Part shown: positions 10,973-23,927 of the stretch, piece by piece | How the letters are laid out: every line of letters begins with the position of its first letter | Position numbering within the stretch: position 1 is the stretch's first letter | Assembly (NCBI GenBank): GCA_022813625.1 | Contig: JAKLMB010000020.1 | Location: 186,001 to 250,000 of the forward strand | Direction: 5' to 3' | Origin: Aaosphaeria pasadenensis | Lineage: Eukaryota > Ascomycota > Dothideomycetes > Pleosporales | DNA: 64,000 nt | Position numbers and translations under genes: made by a program | Notes under the pieces: generated by a model | The model's database searches: none | What the model saw: only the letters and a program-made list of their open reading frames with translations | Told to the model about the DNA's origin: nothing

Positions 10973-12808
10973 ATGGATGCACCTGCAAGATTCTCGTTCG
11001 ATCGAGGCTCTCCCAAGTCACCTGCGTCCGAGACCAAGTACGACGAGAAGCAGTTTCGCGCCGGGACTACGTTTATCTCTGAAGGTGTCGACGATGAATA
11101 CTATAAACCAATTCCTACATATGAGGGCATCCATCGCTATGATCCAGCTTTCACTTGGGAACCAAAGGAGGAGAAGAAGGTCGTTCGAAAGGTAAGATTC
11201 AACACCAGGCTTCAAGTCATTGCACCTTATCTGATCGGATATTCAGATCGACAAACGCATCTGCACATGGGTTTGCCTCATGTTCTTTGCTTTACAGTTA
11301 GATCGTGGCAATATTGTCCAGGCGCTTTCCGATAACATGCTCGACGATCTAAAACTCACGACTAACGACTACAATTATGGCCAAACTATTTTCTACGTTT
11401 CCTTCCTGGCCGCCGAACTGCCATCACAGCTGATCTCCAAGAAGCTGGGGCCTGATCGATGGATCCCTATTCAGATGGTATCCTGGAGTTTGGTCGCTAG
11501 TATGCAGGCGTTCCTCAGCGGACGCAGCTCCTTCTATGCCTGCCGTGCATTGCTTGGACTCATTGAGGGTGGTTTCATCGTAGGTCTTGCATGGTCACAT
11601 AAAGCTTATTGCCGTTACTAACATCTTACAGCCTGACAATATTCTTTATCTGAGCTACTGGTACACCGGTACAGAGCTGCCCAAGCGATTGAGCTTTTTC
11701 TGGGTTTCTTACCAAGGAACTAACATTGTCGCCGCTTTCCTCGCCTATGGACTTCTTCGGTTACGCGGTGTCAATGGCATGGAAGGATGGCGATGGCTTT
11801 TCGCAATTGAAGGAGCACTCACCGGATTGATCGGTGTTGTTTCATACTTCTACATGCCTCCATCTCCGACCCAGACTGCCAGTAAATTCCGTGGAAAGAA
11901 CGGTTGGTTCAATGAGCACGAAGAGAAAATCATGGTGAATCGCATCTTGCGAGATGACCCCAGCAAGGGTGAGTAGATCTTACAGGGACTATGCACGCAG
12001 TGCTAACTAGACCAAGGCGATATGCACAATCGTCAAGCACTCTCTTTCGGAGCCATTGGACGCTGCCTTATGGACTACCACATGTGGCCTCTGTACCTTG
12101 CCGGTCTTTCATGGCTGATCCCCAACAACCCTATGCAGGCCTATCTGACCCTTCAACTGCGAGCCGTCGGTTTCAACACCTTCCAAACCAATCTTCTCAC
12201 CATACCAGCCTACGTTCTCTTCATTCTACAGTTGCTATTCTGGACATGGATCTCCGAGAAAGTCAACGAGCGTTTCCTCGTCTCATTGACCTCTCAACTA
12301 TGGTCATTGCCTCTATTGATTGCACTTGCGGTGCTGCCTAAGACCACCAGTGCGTGGACCAAATGGGCCTTGAGTTGCTTGCTGGTCGGCCATCCTTATA
12401 TGCACGCCATTCTCGTCGCACTCGGAAGCCGCAATGCAGGAACGGTGCGAACTAGAACCGTTGCCTCCGCGTTATACAACATGTCTGTTCAAGCATCCTC
12501 CATTATCGCTAGCAATGTAAGCTTTTCCCCATCTCTCTCAGCATCACATCAACAACATGGAGGTATCTAACACATGCCAGATCTACCGCACTGACGACAA
12601 ACCCCTCTACCGCCGCGGTAATCGTGTCCTCATCGGTATCACGGTATACAATATCTTTGTCTTTATCGGGGCCAAATTGTTCTACGTCCACGTCAACAGG
12701 AACAGAGACAAGATCTGGAACGCAATGTCCACACAGGAGAAGCAGCACTATCTGGCCACTACCACCGACAAGGGCAATAAGCGATTGGATTTCCGATTCG
12801 CGCATTAA
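10973..12808 (+). CDS. MFS anion:cation symporter (Dal5/allantoate permease-like)
   Basis: A major-facilitator transporter of the ACS family, which in fungi imports organic anions such as allantoate, pantothenate, nicotinate or biotin precursors. Five exons: 10973-11191, 11247-11579, 11632-11968, 12017-12516 and 12581-12808 (538 residues). The ATG at 10973 follows an in-frame TTG and is the first true start. Twelve hydrophobic segments are consistent with the MFS fold. Family motifs include LQLDRGNIVQALSDNM in the first helix region, GQTIFYVSFLAAELPSQLI, RALLGLIEGGFIPDNILYLS spanning the second intron, and WRWLFAIEGALTGLIG. The long hydrophilic N-terminus (about 75 residues) is usual in fungal members. 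All four introns fall on clean GT-AG sites and preserve frame. The substrate is not predictable. Confidence 0.9.
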
Positions 12809-14772
12809 ATGGACTCGAAGTAGATACTGGGTTACATAGTACTAGATCGATCTGGATAAAGGCATAGAGTTATTAGGACATTGGCTTTCGACTTGATTGT
12901 AGACTTTTGAGATATTGAGATACAGAATGAAAGTCGATCGGCCATGAACAATTCAGTTCACTGCTAACATTTCCATCCTGACGTCTTTGAAAGCATTTTC
13001 TCAATCGTGCATGAGCATCGTGATGATAACCGACTTCCGTCATCGGCCATGGAAATGACGGCATCCGCCTGAAAGGATGCTTGGCACCGAGGTGGAATCG
13101 CATTGTATTGCATCAGATTATCCTTTGAAAATTCTAGTATGATAATTACATTTTGAGATAGAGTTAATATCACTTACATGTGGTGATAATTAAGTTCGAG
13201 TTTTAATTTCGGAGTGCTCGAGGGACTGGATGAATACTTGGCTGTCTCTACTGTCAAAGACCTGTCCGACCTTTGCAAAAATGTACCTACAAAAGACGGG
13301 CTCACGTGTTTTCCTATCACTCTAACTGTACGCTGTACTCCTCATTTCTTCTAGCTATTGTCTTGAAGTGATTATATAAAAAGTGAACCGCCCCTAAGTA
13401 GCTCTTATTCCCCCATAGCCAACCACGTTGCATGCTCACTTTTCGCAACTCTTCGGTGCTATACAATAGCGGATCTCACATGAAGAAAGTTTCTCCAAGA
13501 AACACCTAGACCATTGGATACGATTGACCCAATACAGATACAAACGATCTAAACATGCGATACTAGTTTATATTTAGTCAAAGCTGATTGCACAGTACTA
13601 TCTTAACACACAGCCCATGTCAGCCAATGCAACAGTGATGAAGTGATCATAGCATGAACAATGTTCAGACTCTTTTTCATATTTTCATATTTTCATACTT
13701 GACAGACTGTTTCCGCAATCGAAAATATGACAAACGATCGACTTGCACGGCACATGGTGACGTTTTGGCATCATAACGCGAATTGAGTGATTGGGCTCTA
13801 GGAAGGGTTTCAATATAATTCTCATCACAATATTGCGGAAGGATGTCTCAATCTGACGTAAAATTCCGACTCCAGAGCGCTGGTAGCTCTTAGTTACGTC
13901 GATGTACAACAGACTATAGAACGCGGACATGAAAGACAGCACCAAATGTATCTTCACGGTCCCATAAGAGGTGTGCAAAATCATACGCAAAAGGAAATAC
14001 TTAAGATAGTATCGAAACATCAAAATGATGCATTATCCAAGCGTACTCAGGTCGTGATTCAAGAAGGCATGTATCAAACGGTGCCAGGTTCCGTGCGAAT
14101 GACAAACCCGCCAACTCGGCTGAGAGAAAGGTCGTGGCCGCCATGTTCTTTCATCCAATCCATGCCGATACCCAGTACCACGGATGAGGAGGCACATGTG
14201 AAACTCGACCATCATAAATCAGCACATGTTACGTACAATGTTGGGCTCGATGAACTGTTAGATCCATGGCTCGGGTTATTCAGGCCCACCCAACAAGAGC
14301 ATCTGGTGTTGCTACCTAAAGGCTTTACATCGCGAACGCCACGCACTTGTGGGCATGAGCAGATGGTAGATGGCAGTGCTAAAATGGCAGGCTAGATTGT
14401 AAATGGATAACATAGTTAGGCGAGGATGCTTCCACGGCTTCGGAGGACATTTTGCAGAACTGGGAAAACTTGGCTCCCGGACTGCCTTCTTGAATGGCTT
14501 GGAGGTCACTTAAGAAGGTACCTACCCAGTTTCATGATGGATGGCAAAAGAGAACTCGACTGCAAGAGAAGGAGCATGCAGATTAGTGAGCAAGACCCCA
14601 GGCATGAAGTTCAAATTCAGTGTGTGGTGCGACAGTTGCGGTGTAGAAGGATATTAGAGTGAACTGACTATATTTCTATAATAACGCATACGTCCAAACA
14701 CACCCGATGAGAACACGAGAGTAGCAACATCAGCGAGATCTCGAAATCTGACATAACCCAGTAATTCGCATA
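12809..14772. other. Intergenic, 2 kb, no supported gene
   Basis: This is AT-rich sequence after the symporter. Frames at 13685-14023, 13946-14395 and 14426-14662 overlap antisense, lack domains and show no plausible introns, so I do not call them. A short direct repeat of CATATTTTC-like units lies near 13677-13697. Confidence 0.45.
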
Positions 14773-15711
14773 CTACCACCATCGTCTAGTGTCTGGTTTG
14801 TCCGGCTTCCCTATGTCATCCAAACCAATGGATTTATCGACAGACCACTTGCCTTCGCTGTCATTCTTGGCCGACCAAATCGTAGTCAGTGCCAGGGAGG
14901 AAAGCTGTTCTACCAGTTTTCGGTCGCAGAAATTGTAGTCCCAAATGTTACTCTCGCCGTCGCCGTCACGCAAACAAACTATCTTGAGTGACAAGTTCGG
15001 ATTCGCAAGAAACAGCTTCTGGAGAGCACGCCAGATCTGTCGCTGCCCATCGTGTGTCTCGGAATCAAAATATCCGTCTTCATGAAGATCCGTCTGTTTG
15101 TAGCGGTAGTCATGGGGGATGACGAGAGCTATGGTCCGGAGATCGGTGGCGCGCATGACCTCGGCTGTCAGACTAACGAAGGCTTCTATGTACTTGAACT
15201 CTCGATCGGTGAATACCTGTTTGGGGGAGCTATGACAGGACTTCGGGCATCGACTGGAGCGGAACATCATCACATCGTACATATCATCCCTCGTTCTAAT
15301 TGACGTTGCGTTGTAGGGGCTCCGGAATGAGTCAGAATAGAAGGGCACCGCGATCGTGATTGACTTGAGCCAACGATAGTGGCGTTGGTAGACACGTCGC
15401 ATCCAGATATTGGCCGCCATCTGACCGTTGATGGCAGAGAATCGGAACTCGTTCTCTCCGAAGAAGACTTGAGATGCTTCGGCATTGATCAGGCGGCTCA
15501 CGCGTAAGAACTTCAGATTTAGGTCGCCACTGGAGGTGAGTTTACTGAATTTTTCCCTTGTCAATTTGGCTTCGCGATATCTATCAAATCTATGATCGCC
15601 CTCGCATACACCCGTCTCTGGCCAAAACTCAATAGGATCGGAGAATCGAAAGTGGTAGCGATAGATCTGGACTCGGATCTCCGTGCACAGTTCAGAAAAC
15701 GAGATCGTCAT
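14773..15711 (-). CDS. F-box/2EXR-like fungal protein of unknown function
   Basis: A single-exon protein of 312 residues from the large, lineage-expanded fungal group with a degenerate F-box-like N-terminus. The N-terminus (FSELCTEIRVQIYRY, residues 5-19) has the alternating pattern of F-box/2EXR domains. The diagnostic second block is LRVSRLINAEASQVFFGENEF near 69-89. The remainder lacks recognisable repeats. Such proteins may act as adaptors for SCF ubiquitin ligases or may have lost that role; no activity can be read from the sequence. It lies just beyond the 3' end of the HET gene, on the same strand, with a 619-base gap. Confidence 0.7.
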   Translation of the reverse strand: MTISFSELCTEIRVQIYRYHFRFSDPIEFWPETGVCEGDHRFDRYREAKLTREKFSKLTSSGDLNLKFLRVSRLINAEASQVFFGENEFRFSAINGQMAANIWMRRVYQRHYRWLKSITIAVPFYSDSFRSPYNATSIRTRDDMYDVMMFRSSRCPKSCHSSPKQVFTDREFKYIEAFVSLTAEVMRATDLRTIALVIPHDYRYKQTDLHEDGYFDSETHDGQRQIWRALQKLFLANPNLSLKIVCLRDGDGESNIWDYNFCDRKLVEQLSSLALTTIWSAKNDSEGKWSVDKSIGLDDIGKPDKPDTRRWW

Positions 15712-16330
15712 TGGAGGCTTAATTGGTCAGCAACACGGTACGGGAAAGGGATTATAGGATACTAGACGGGGAGGGAGGTTGGAGGGATTTACAAGACAGA
15801 GACGAAGTAACAGAATGACAATATGCTGAAAACTTACAAATGGCCGACTCCGCCTTCTCTCTTCGAGGAGTGCAGGGAAATGTTCATATGAAAACACTGT
15901 CGCTTCAGGCTGCACATCAGAGGTCCTAGCATTGGAACTGAATGAACGCTTCCCAGATGCCTGTTTGCAGGGTCGTCGCGAGGCCGGCGAGTTGCTGGTA
16001 TTTGTCAGTTACCTTCCTCTCAATGATTCGCATAGGTGCAATACATGTCCATTCTGTTTTTGAGTTGACGCGATGCCATCTTTATATCGATTAGTGTAGG
16101 TATTTAAACTTGCTGAAATGATTACTGCAAGGTAGTTGATGTTTTCAGTTATAAGGGTTGAAATGGGGTGTAAGTGGTGGGCTTTTTATAGCTGGCTATA
16201 TGCAATGAGCGGTTGGGCCGTGTGCAATATTCATTGCTAGTAGCCAATTCCCCGGGATCCCAACCACTTTTCGGGACAGGACAGGACCAATATTCAATTG
16301 TTGGGCCAAAGCGTCGGAATACTTTCTATT
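15712..16330. other. Intergenic between F-box-like and HET genes
   Basis: It holds the promoter of the minus-strand F-box-like gene and the 3' region of the HET gene. I see no other gene. Confidence 0.45.
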
Positions 16331-19172
16331 TCACCCAATACTATTCATTTCCATGGGAAGAGCATCACTCAACCGAGTTTCCGATGTACGATACGTTGCG
16401 AAAAAGTCCTGCCCTTCAGCCGATTCGCCTGTAGACAATGAGTCTTGTAGTTTGATATAATTGCGTAGGACGTATATAAGGACTGACTTAATGTGCTGTG
16501 CGGGGGAATTTTGCTGATCTAGAATCACGTTCTGGTGTTTATCGTATTGCAGGTAAAGGTCATTGACGTCTCGTTCGACATCCCGAAACGGACTCCTAGG
16601 ATCTGGAACAAAGCTGGCATGAAACTTACGGGTGAAGTAAGCGTAATAGCCGGAACGTTGCGAATGTTCGTAATATCTATCAAGAACATAAATGTGATAT
16701 AGATACGCAATCACCTGGTCGTCGGAATTTGACGTTGCTAATTCGCATAGGTCGGTTTCCTCTAAGTATCTGAGTATGAGCCGCGCATTCTCGGTCATGA
16801 CGTGAATGAATGCAGAATCTTTCATAGATGGGTACGCAACAGCCATTTTGGATAAGATCTTGTATGCCAGATCAATGTTGTTGTGTGCGCGTGGTAGTAT
16901 AAAGCCTGCAAGCTCCGGTCCAATGACTTCATTATCAAGATTCTTCACTACGTCATTTAGGACCGCCACAAACTGTGGTGGAGCTTCATAGTGATCTGCC
17001 ATGATCTTCAAAAGAAACATCCCTTGTGTTTCACTCCTCACTGCATTCTCGATGATTGACTTGCTACAGTTCAACAGATGACCGTAACAGTGTACCATGA
17101 GTCTTTGCATGTAAAGTTCGTTCATCCCGTGCATTGATAATGGAGCCTCGGGAAGTTTTGCATATCCGGGAAACAAAAGCAGGAGAAGCCGCTGTTTGCG
17201 AACTTCGTTGATGTTCCATTTCGAAGGCTTTAGTAGACCTTCAAGTTTCATTGGGCGCGGATGTTTTCCCAAGGAGATAATATCCTGCAGGTCGAATTTA
17301 ATATTTCCAAGTCTTTCATATCGTTCGACGAAGTCAGCAAAACTAAACAAGTGAGGGCGGTCGCGAGTTGTTGTATATATAGCGAAAAAAATCGTTTCGA
17401 GGTAGTCCTTGATTTGGATGTAGCTAGACCAGTTATGGTATGCATGCCTTAGGCTGTTGATGTATTGCAACCCAGTTAGGGTTTTGCGGGGTAGGGAGTA
17501 TAAGTTTGTCGAGGCAAAACTTGAGTCAAATGCGCGAAGTACCTCGCCGATACCCGAACCGTCGTCCATGTCGTCCATCAATCCGGCCATGTCGACCAGT
17601 GAATCGAGGCGTCCTTGGGCAACTTCAGACTGTAGGGTCATGGCCTCACGACCGCGGCTGGAATTGGAATGTTCTGCTACAGGTGTACAGCTCGCAGAGT
17701 CGTCATTCGACCAGTTCCAGACCAAATTCAGCCTCCGTTCGAAGCTCGTGATCAATTTGAGGAACTGGCCCCAATCAACAGAGAATCTAGATTCAGATAA
17801 GGAATGATCTACGTAAATAGTAGAAGGAGGACGCATAGCGGCTAGAACGATATCGAATTTGAGAGATTTCAATGACGGCCGGATTAACGTAGGCGTTTTA
17901 GAACCGCGCAAAAGACATAAGATGTCGCCAATATGTATTGGGTTCCCGGAACTTTGGATCACCCATGTTGCTCCCCAATTGAGTCTTGCAGGGTGTGAAT
18001 CTTGCTCGATATAGGAAGCTCCGCGAAAATGGGTGGATAATACTCTGACCTGCTGCTTCCCGCCTGCTCCATGTGGATTGATAGCCACAACCCGTCCCAA
18101 AGCGCAGCCATTACCTCTAATATTGGCCGATAACGTCTCTTCAACAATTGTAACGTGGACCTTTTCACCAAACGAATATTGTGCAAGGTCCTTGAACAAT
18201 GTAGACCAGGGCTTTTGGTAATTCACTTGGAGTGACCGAGTGTCCATCATGTCCGTACTCATTCCATACAGCGCATACACCTTATCTCGTATGTCAGTGG
18301 CCTGACGATGATGGAAAATATCGATTAGTTCCGAAAGTGGTAACAATTTTGATCCTAGGTTACCGCCTCTTGGTTGCCATTCAAGGAGGTAAATAACTGA
18401 TTCGATCGTTGATACTATGGTTTTTTCTTGGTCGTATTCGTGTCGAAACTGCCTCAAGCCGCTGCTGAACTCATGAGCTGTCATCTGAAAGTCGCCACAT
18501 AGTAACAGGGTAAATCTTGCCATGGCAACTTCTTGTAAAACCTAGCATGTGTAAGATATCTTTCAAAACCATGACAAACGTACTGACCCATACGCGGTAA
18601 AACCACGGACGCCTAAGCAAAGCAATGATGGCATTTTCTTCACCAGGTCTTGTCGTCTCTTCAGCTCGAGCATTTCCATCCCGTTCATGTGGAGAATCAC
18701 CCCCAGGACCTCGCTGGCTGGCATCGGCAGCCTCAATGATCAGCCGGCAAGCTTGATTACTTTGCGGGCATCCTTCGCCTAACCACACAACGACCCGGCT
18801 GGCACACGAGTATATAACTGACATAAACTGTACCTGGTTTTCTCGCTCCTCCAGGTCTGCTTGATTTATACATATTGCATCGACCCAAAGCAAACGTGGC
18901 AACGCAGGGTCTCGAAGCCGGTAGAAGGCCGCAGCAAGATTGCTCGTTATAGCGAACTGCTTGGAATCAATGCATATGTCATTCTTTTCGGTCGGATCCC
19001 CCCAAACATATGACAAAGCCTCATAGAGACACGATGTTTGGTTGCTGCGAATTTGGTAATTGAATAATTCACATTGCAATTTCTCGGCGGGTTCGCCAGG
19101 CAGCAATCGAAGCAGGCGGATGCAGTTCGCACCCGGCAAGAGGGGCTGGTACGTGTATGATGTAGAGTTCAT
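16331..19172 (-). CDS. HET-domain (heterokaryon incompatibility-type) protein
   Basis: A 931-residue protein with an N-terminal HET domain, the module that triggers programmed cell death in fungal nonself recognition. Exons: 19172-18588 and 18541-16331, with a 46-base intron. HET blocks in order: ALSYVWGD at 52-59, LLWVDAICINQ at 94-104, VVVWLGE at about 128-134, and RPWFYRVWVLQEVAMA, which is assembled across the intron and confirms it. The roughly 700 residues after the domain are not a NACHT, WD40 or ankyrin array as far as I can see. They include a helical region with many aromatic residues (ESVIYLLEWQPRG, IFHHRQATDIRDKVYALYG), the latter being the usual second half of HET proteins. No membrane segment is evident. 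The role in incompatibility is inferred from the domain only. Confidence 0.9.
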
Positions 19173-21148
19173 GGCGGCCTGAGTTAGAGTGATTCATCCC
19201 GAGATTGGATCATGACTAGCGAATTGAAATGCAAATTAGACAAAACTTGCGATGTCTGGTGTCCCACACTTCTTGGGATGTTCGTCTTACGTCTGTCCCG
19301 TGACGAGGTGGGATGTTTGTTGGCCCCCACTGCGCGTGTCTCATCCCATCCCCGTAAGGCGGGCCGTGGCCGTGGCGTGACGCGGGGCAGTGGGCCCAAA
19401 TCGGTGCTAAAGCATCGAGGTAAAGTAGACGGTTCCGTCGATCGTTCTGATGAGATCGACATTCTGGAATCATGGTTGGTTTCCGACAACCATTTTTTTT
19501 CTTTTGATGACTGGTTATCAACCGATCGGAAACCCGCGCTCTTGCTCGCCATGCATAACGGTGGTCTACATGGTCCGCCATATCGGAATGCAGTTACAGC
19601 AAACAGAACACGGATACTTGCTTCGCCTATATGTATTATACCAATGCGATTCGATTGATGTGTAGGTACGATGCGATACTGAGAGACGTGACTGTTCAAA
19701 CGTATTTGATATTTAGAATAATACTACATAGGCATCATGGCTAGCACTTAATGCACTCCATTTCCTAAGTCGGTCTCGGGGCACAAGTGTCAGGCGTTTT
19801 ACGAGATGCTATAGACCGAAATAGCTTCACATTCGGTACCACCGGCTTATGATATTACATTAGATTCGGTCAGTGTAGGGGTCAATCACATGCTCACTGT
19901 AGACTAGATTAGGGCTTAACATGTCTCGCGTTTCGTGAATTATACCAGTGATCAGCATGGCTACTATGTATCTGTACGCCTGTGTCTACATATGGCTTTC
20001 TACCATTACATGAACGTCAGACTTGCTCTTGAAGATGGTCAGAGGATGCATTCGTTTCGACGCCCAATCTCTCGGCCCACGCGCCTTCATATAGTCAGAG
20101 CAAATTCGATACAAATACGGAAAGGCTAAGGAGTGGCTGCAAGACAGGCGTTGGTTACTTCTTGGTATTTTGGTAGAGTTTACAATTTAATAACCGAGAT
20201 TAAAACAGCATGTTAAGTGGACGGCAACTCTGCAATATCTGCTTATAACTAGGTATACGCGAAAAGAGAAGACAACTTGTGAGTGAAGGTCAAAATTACA
20301 GGCAGTCATCTACTGATAAACTGAGTACTCCAAGAACAGCGAATTGGGCCTCTCGAAAGTAATCCGAAACATGGTGCCAGCCTTGTGCATCAGTAAAAGC
20401 ACCAAGATACTGCGTCAGCCAAGCCTATCCTGTATCACCACGGTTCTACTAACCGGAGGTAAGGGATGAAGGAAAGCAACGAGAATCAAGCTTGAGCCAG
20501 TACTATGGTAGTGACAGGCCACTATAGCAAATTGGTCCTGATGGAATGTTTGTCAGGTACCCTGTCCTACCATTGTCAGCAAAATGCGGGGTTCGATTGC
20601 ATTACAGGGTGATTCTTTGCCTCATATAGGCATTCTGTACGGAGTACTTTGACATAATTTGTGTGTCCTTAGGTTTTCTGCAATCTTTACAATGCCAATC
20701 AGATGAAGTAATCGATACTGTCTTCGTATTCCTACAGGATCTGACCCAGTGTCTCCGAAGACACATGTAGTATCCAATAACACTAAAGTCGTACGCGACG
20801 AGTCTGTGGGATATTAATCTTCCAATTTAAAGCCATTAATTTCTCCTTTTCAGCTTAGGGTCTCAAGAGTGGGACTTGTTTCTTGTGGCGGCAGGATTTG
20901 CAAGGTGAGAATCGTTCATGGTACTGCGACATCGATATGTAACTTCTGTCGCCGCCCTATTTGAAAATCAGATATATCCCAGATTAGGAAATATGGATCG
21001 ACTGGCGTGTTTCACTACACCACATAATCGCACTACCCAATTTTGTTGACGAGATGTTCATTCCTCGCGTGCCCGTACATCTTATATGTAATAGGCGCGC
21101 CTACCCATTTCTCCACATTCCATGCGGTGACATCTGTTCAACAACACC
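19173..21148. other. Divergent intergenic region, 2 kb
   Basis: It carries the promoters of the HET gene (minus) and the secreted-protein gene (plus). Overlapping open frames on both strands at 19184-19699 are longer than usual but have no protein-like features, and I treat them as chance. The rest is AT-rich with no RNA gene or repeat recognised. Confidence 0.45.
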
Positions 21149-22616
21149 ATGTTATTCTTGATCTACCAAGCTTTGTTGGTTGCTGGACTCTTTGGGTCGT
21201 ATTCAGCTGGTGGTATGTTTTTCCCAACATCAAGTGACATAAGGCTTACAAGAAGCAGCGGTTCTTACTATCACAAGGCCGAAGCATCCTCCAGCGCCAA
21301 CTGCAACTTTTCCTCCTTTGTCAGCCCAATTTCGAAGACTACCAGTGAGAAACCAGGCTTGTTGGAAGTCCCACTATGACTATTCTTTCACGAGCCACTG
21401 GCTGATGAAGGAATTCGCAAAAAGCTCGACAAGGATAGCCACGACCTTTTCCCCACCCCGATCTGGAACGAGCTACTACACGTACGACCATACTACCAAT
21501 TGTGAAACGACCCTCTTCGGTACCAGTACCTTGTGCGATAAAATTCCAAGGGCCTCCAGTCGTTATGTCAGTTGTGAGACTGTATTTACGGTTGGCTCGT
21601 ATGAATACTACGAATACATGAGCGAGATCGCCGTTATCACACCAACCTGGACAAGCGATTACGAAAAGCCAAAGCCAACATGCCAAGTAGCTCCCGATTT
21701 GAGTCCTTTATGTGCCGCGTTCTTCGAGGCCTGGGAGTACCGGAAAGAGAGATGGCAGAAGGAGAACAGCAACTTCACCGGGAGAGATCAGAGGACGTAC
21801 TGGGCAATCCCTCCATGCATCCCACTTACCGAAATCCCTCCTCCAAATGCCAGCCCAAGATGTAAAATATCAGCTGAAACCTACTCAGCTTACCATTGGG
21901 CAGATCGAACTGCCAGTGGATCCGAATTCTGTAACCAAAATCGCTCCGCAGCCACAGTAACGCCAACGATACCGGGGAAGCCCAACACTGTCGTAGTATC
22001 AGGCTACACTCTTACCAGCCCCAGCGTCTATCACTTCCTGAGAAAGGTGCAGGTGCAAACTTACATTGGGCTTGCCGAACAGCCAGGAGGTTTTGGGCCT
22101 CAGGCCTATGATGTCTGGACTATCTCAACCGCAATTCCTGGCTCTAGGCCTCTCACTGTCGCGCAGTTGGAACCGGAAATTCTTACAGCTTCTAAGAAAT
22201 GCATAGGTATCGAAGGTGACATATGTACCATGAACTTCGATACCGACTTTCTTGTTGATGATGTTTCCAAAGTTCGTAAGGAAAAGTACGACCGCTTCTG
22301 CAATACTGAGTGTCTGAAGTCAGACAACGGATATATTCTGCAGAATTCATATCGCCCAACAATTGCCATCCCAATTAGCGAGATAATTGGGCAGAACGGT
22401 GGACTCTTTAGTGATTGTGGGTGGACTTTGCGTGAAAGCAATTACGAACATGGGTGGAGGAGCTACACAGAAAGCAGCATTCCGGCTCTTCTTGTGAAGG
22501 ATGTTGCCTCGACGGCCTTTGTACCTTTAACGGCCAGCACCTCTCCGACTCCCTCCGTGAAACTTGTGTTGGCCCCTGGTTCCAAGACACAGCCTTTTGT
22601 ACGGCCAACATCCTAA
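21149..22616 (+). CDS. Secreted protein of unknown family
   Basis: I do not recognise this family. Exon 1 (21149-21212) encodes a signal peptide (LIYQALLVAGLFGSYSAG). It joins to a long second exon through a GTATGT donor at 21213. Two acceptors keep the frame: after 21258 (46-base intron, 473 residues) or after 21294 (82 bases, 461 residues); the short one matches other introns in the window. The mature protein has many Ser/Thr/Pro, about a dozen cysteines, and repeated aromatic residues (SYEYYEYMSE, GYTLTSPSVYHF). Possible N-glycosylation sites include NFTG and NASP. No catalytic motif is seen. The last 40 residues are Ser/Thr/Pro-rich, but there is no C-terminal hydrophobic stretch for a GPI anchor. 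It is probably extracellular; the function is unknown. Confidence 0.65.
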
Positions 22617-23927
22617 GAGGGTACTCAACGGAGTATACAAAATTAAGCTAAGGGGTTTACTCAGGAGAGCATATCCATTCTGAATTTCAAGTTATTTTTG
22701 CCTATCACCAGGGAAATTCTGTATGCTTTGCTCTGTCAATCAGCAAGCTCAATTACGTACTGTCGAGCCCATTGCAACTCTCTACTTCAAGCAACATTTC
22801 TTCACAAAATATTTCTGCATGCGCTCGATCAATAATAGAACCACGAAATGCTGAGCATGTCAAGACTCTTCAGTTCAGGAATATTTCAAAGGAACTTGTT
22901 GAGTAAGGACCACTCATTGCTCGACCTCAAACTTATTTGTACTTCACATATAGTGTTGGCGCGAGAATAACAATGTGATTAGGTAGTTAGCCGAGAAATT
23001 TCCTAAAGAGTAGTCTGTTCCCTGCCATGTACCTTTGCCTTGGATTTCATCTCACCGATTTCCAAGATGCCGGGGCCTTTTGAGGCTCATCGCGCTACCG
23101 TAGCGACCGATGCGCGTGGCATACATGTCTCTGCTCGGCTAAGAAACATATCTTGCTATCTGGTAGCATCTGAACGTGCCAAAGCTGTTCCAGAACGAAG
23201 GAATTATTGGGATAGCTGATCTTGACGTTACATGCCCAGAGATTGTCTGTGGCCACCAACACTCGGCATTATTGGCTGATCACGCAAACAGAGTTGCCGG
23301 GCACACAAGTCGTTGGCGTATAGTTGGAGCACCTATATGCAAATGATCCGCGATGCCGATGATCATGTGTAGATAAGCCCACGCGACTACGAGCGCTTGC
23401 CATTGCAGTTCGTTCAAAGTATTCTGCATTGTCATATCGCCATATTACAATGCTGCGGACTTTGATTGTACAGCCCTCAATGTCTCCATGACATAGACAG
23501 AAATTGCAGCACTGCTGCGATCTACTAAACCCAACATTGCGACTTTGCACCATGAAATTTCAACATCGTATTCCAAGCAACCAACAAAATATTCATGCCA
23601 TTAATCTTCCATCAATGTAACTGTGCCGTAGGGAAGGAGTTCATCTCCTTCCTGTTATGTTCGCGTTTGCCCGATGATGCAAGGCTGGGCAGAAGTTCCG
23701 CAACGTCCTCAACCCTGTCGTGCCTGTGTTTGTCGAATAATACCAAGGGACAACAGATTAACTCAAAGCACTCTGTCGGGAAGTTCTTATCTATATGTAC
23801 TTCCCTGCACTTCCACCCCATAAAGTCGCACCCTAGCGTGCGGCTGCAGCCATCTTTCACATTCTTTTAACGCTACCATTGTACTTCCCATAAGCCGCAA
23901 CTCGTTTGGCGCTTGCCAGCCACTATC
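22617..23927. other. Intergenic, 1.3 kb
   Basis: It contains the 3' end of the secreted-protein gene and the promoter of the amino-acid permease. Overlapping short frames near 23595-23870 have no protein character. Confidence 0.45.

Noticed and set aside
13946..14395. 149-residue plus-strand frame
   Set aside because: It overlaps another open frame antisense and shows no protein-like pattern.
19184..19699. Overlapping frames of 121-171 residues on both strands upstream of the HET gene
   Set aside because: No domain, no splice signals to neighbours, and both strands are equally open.
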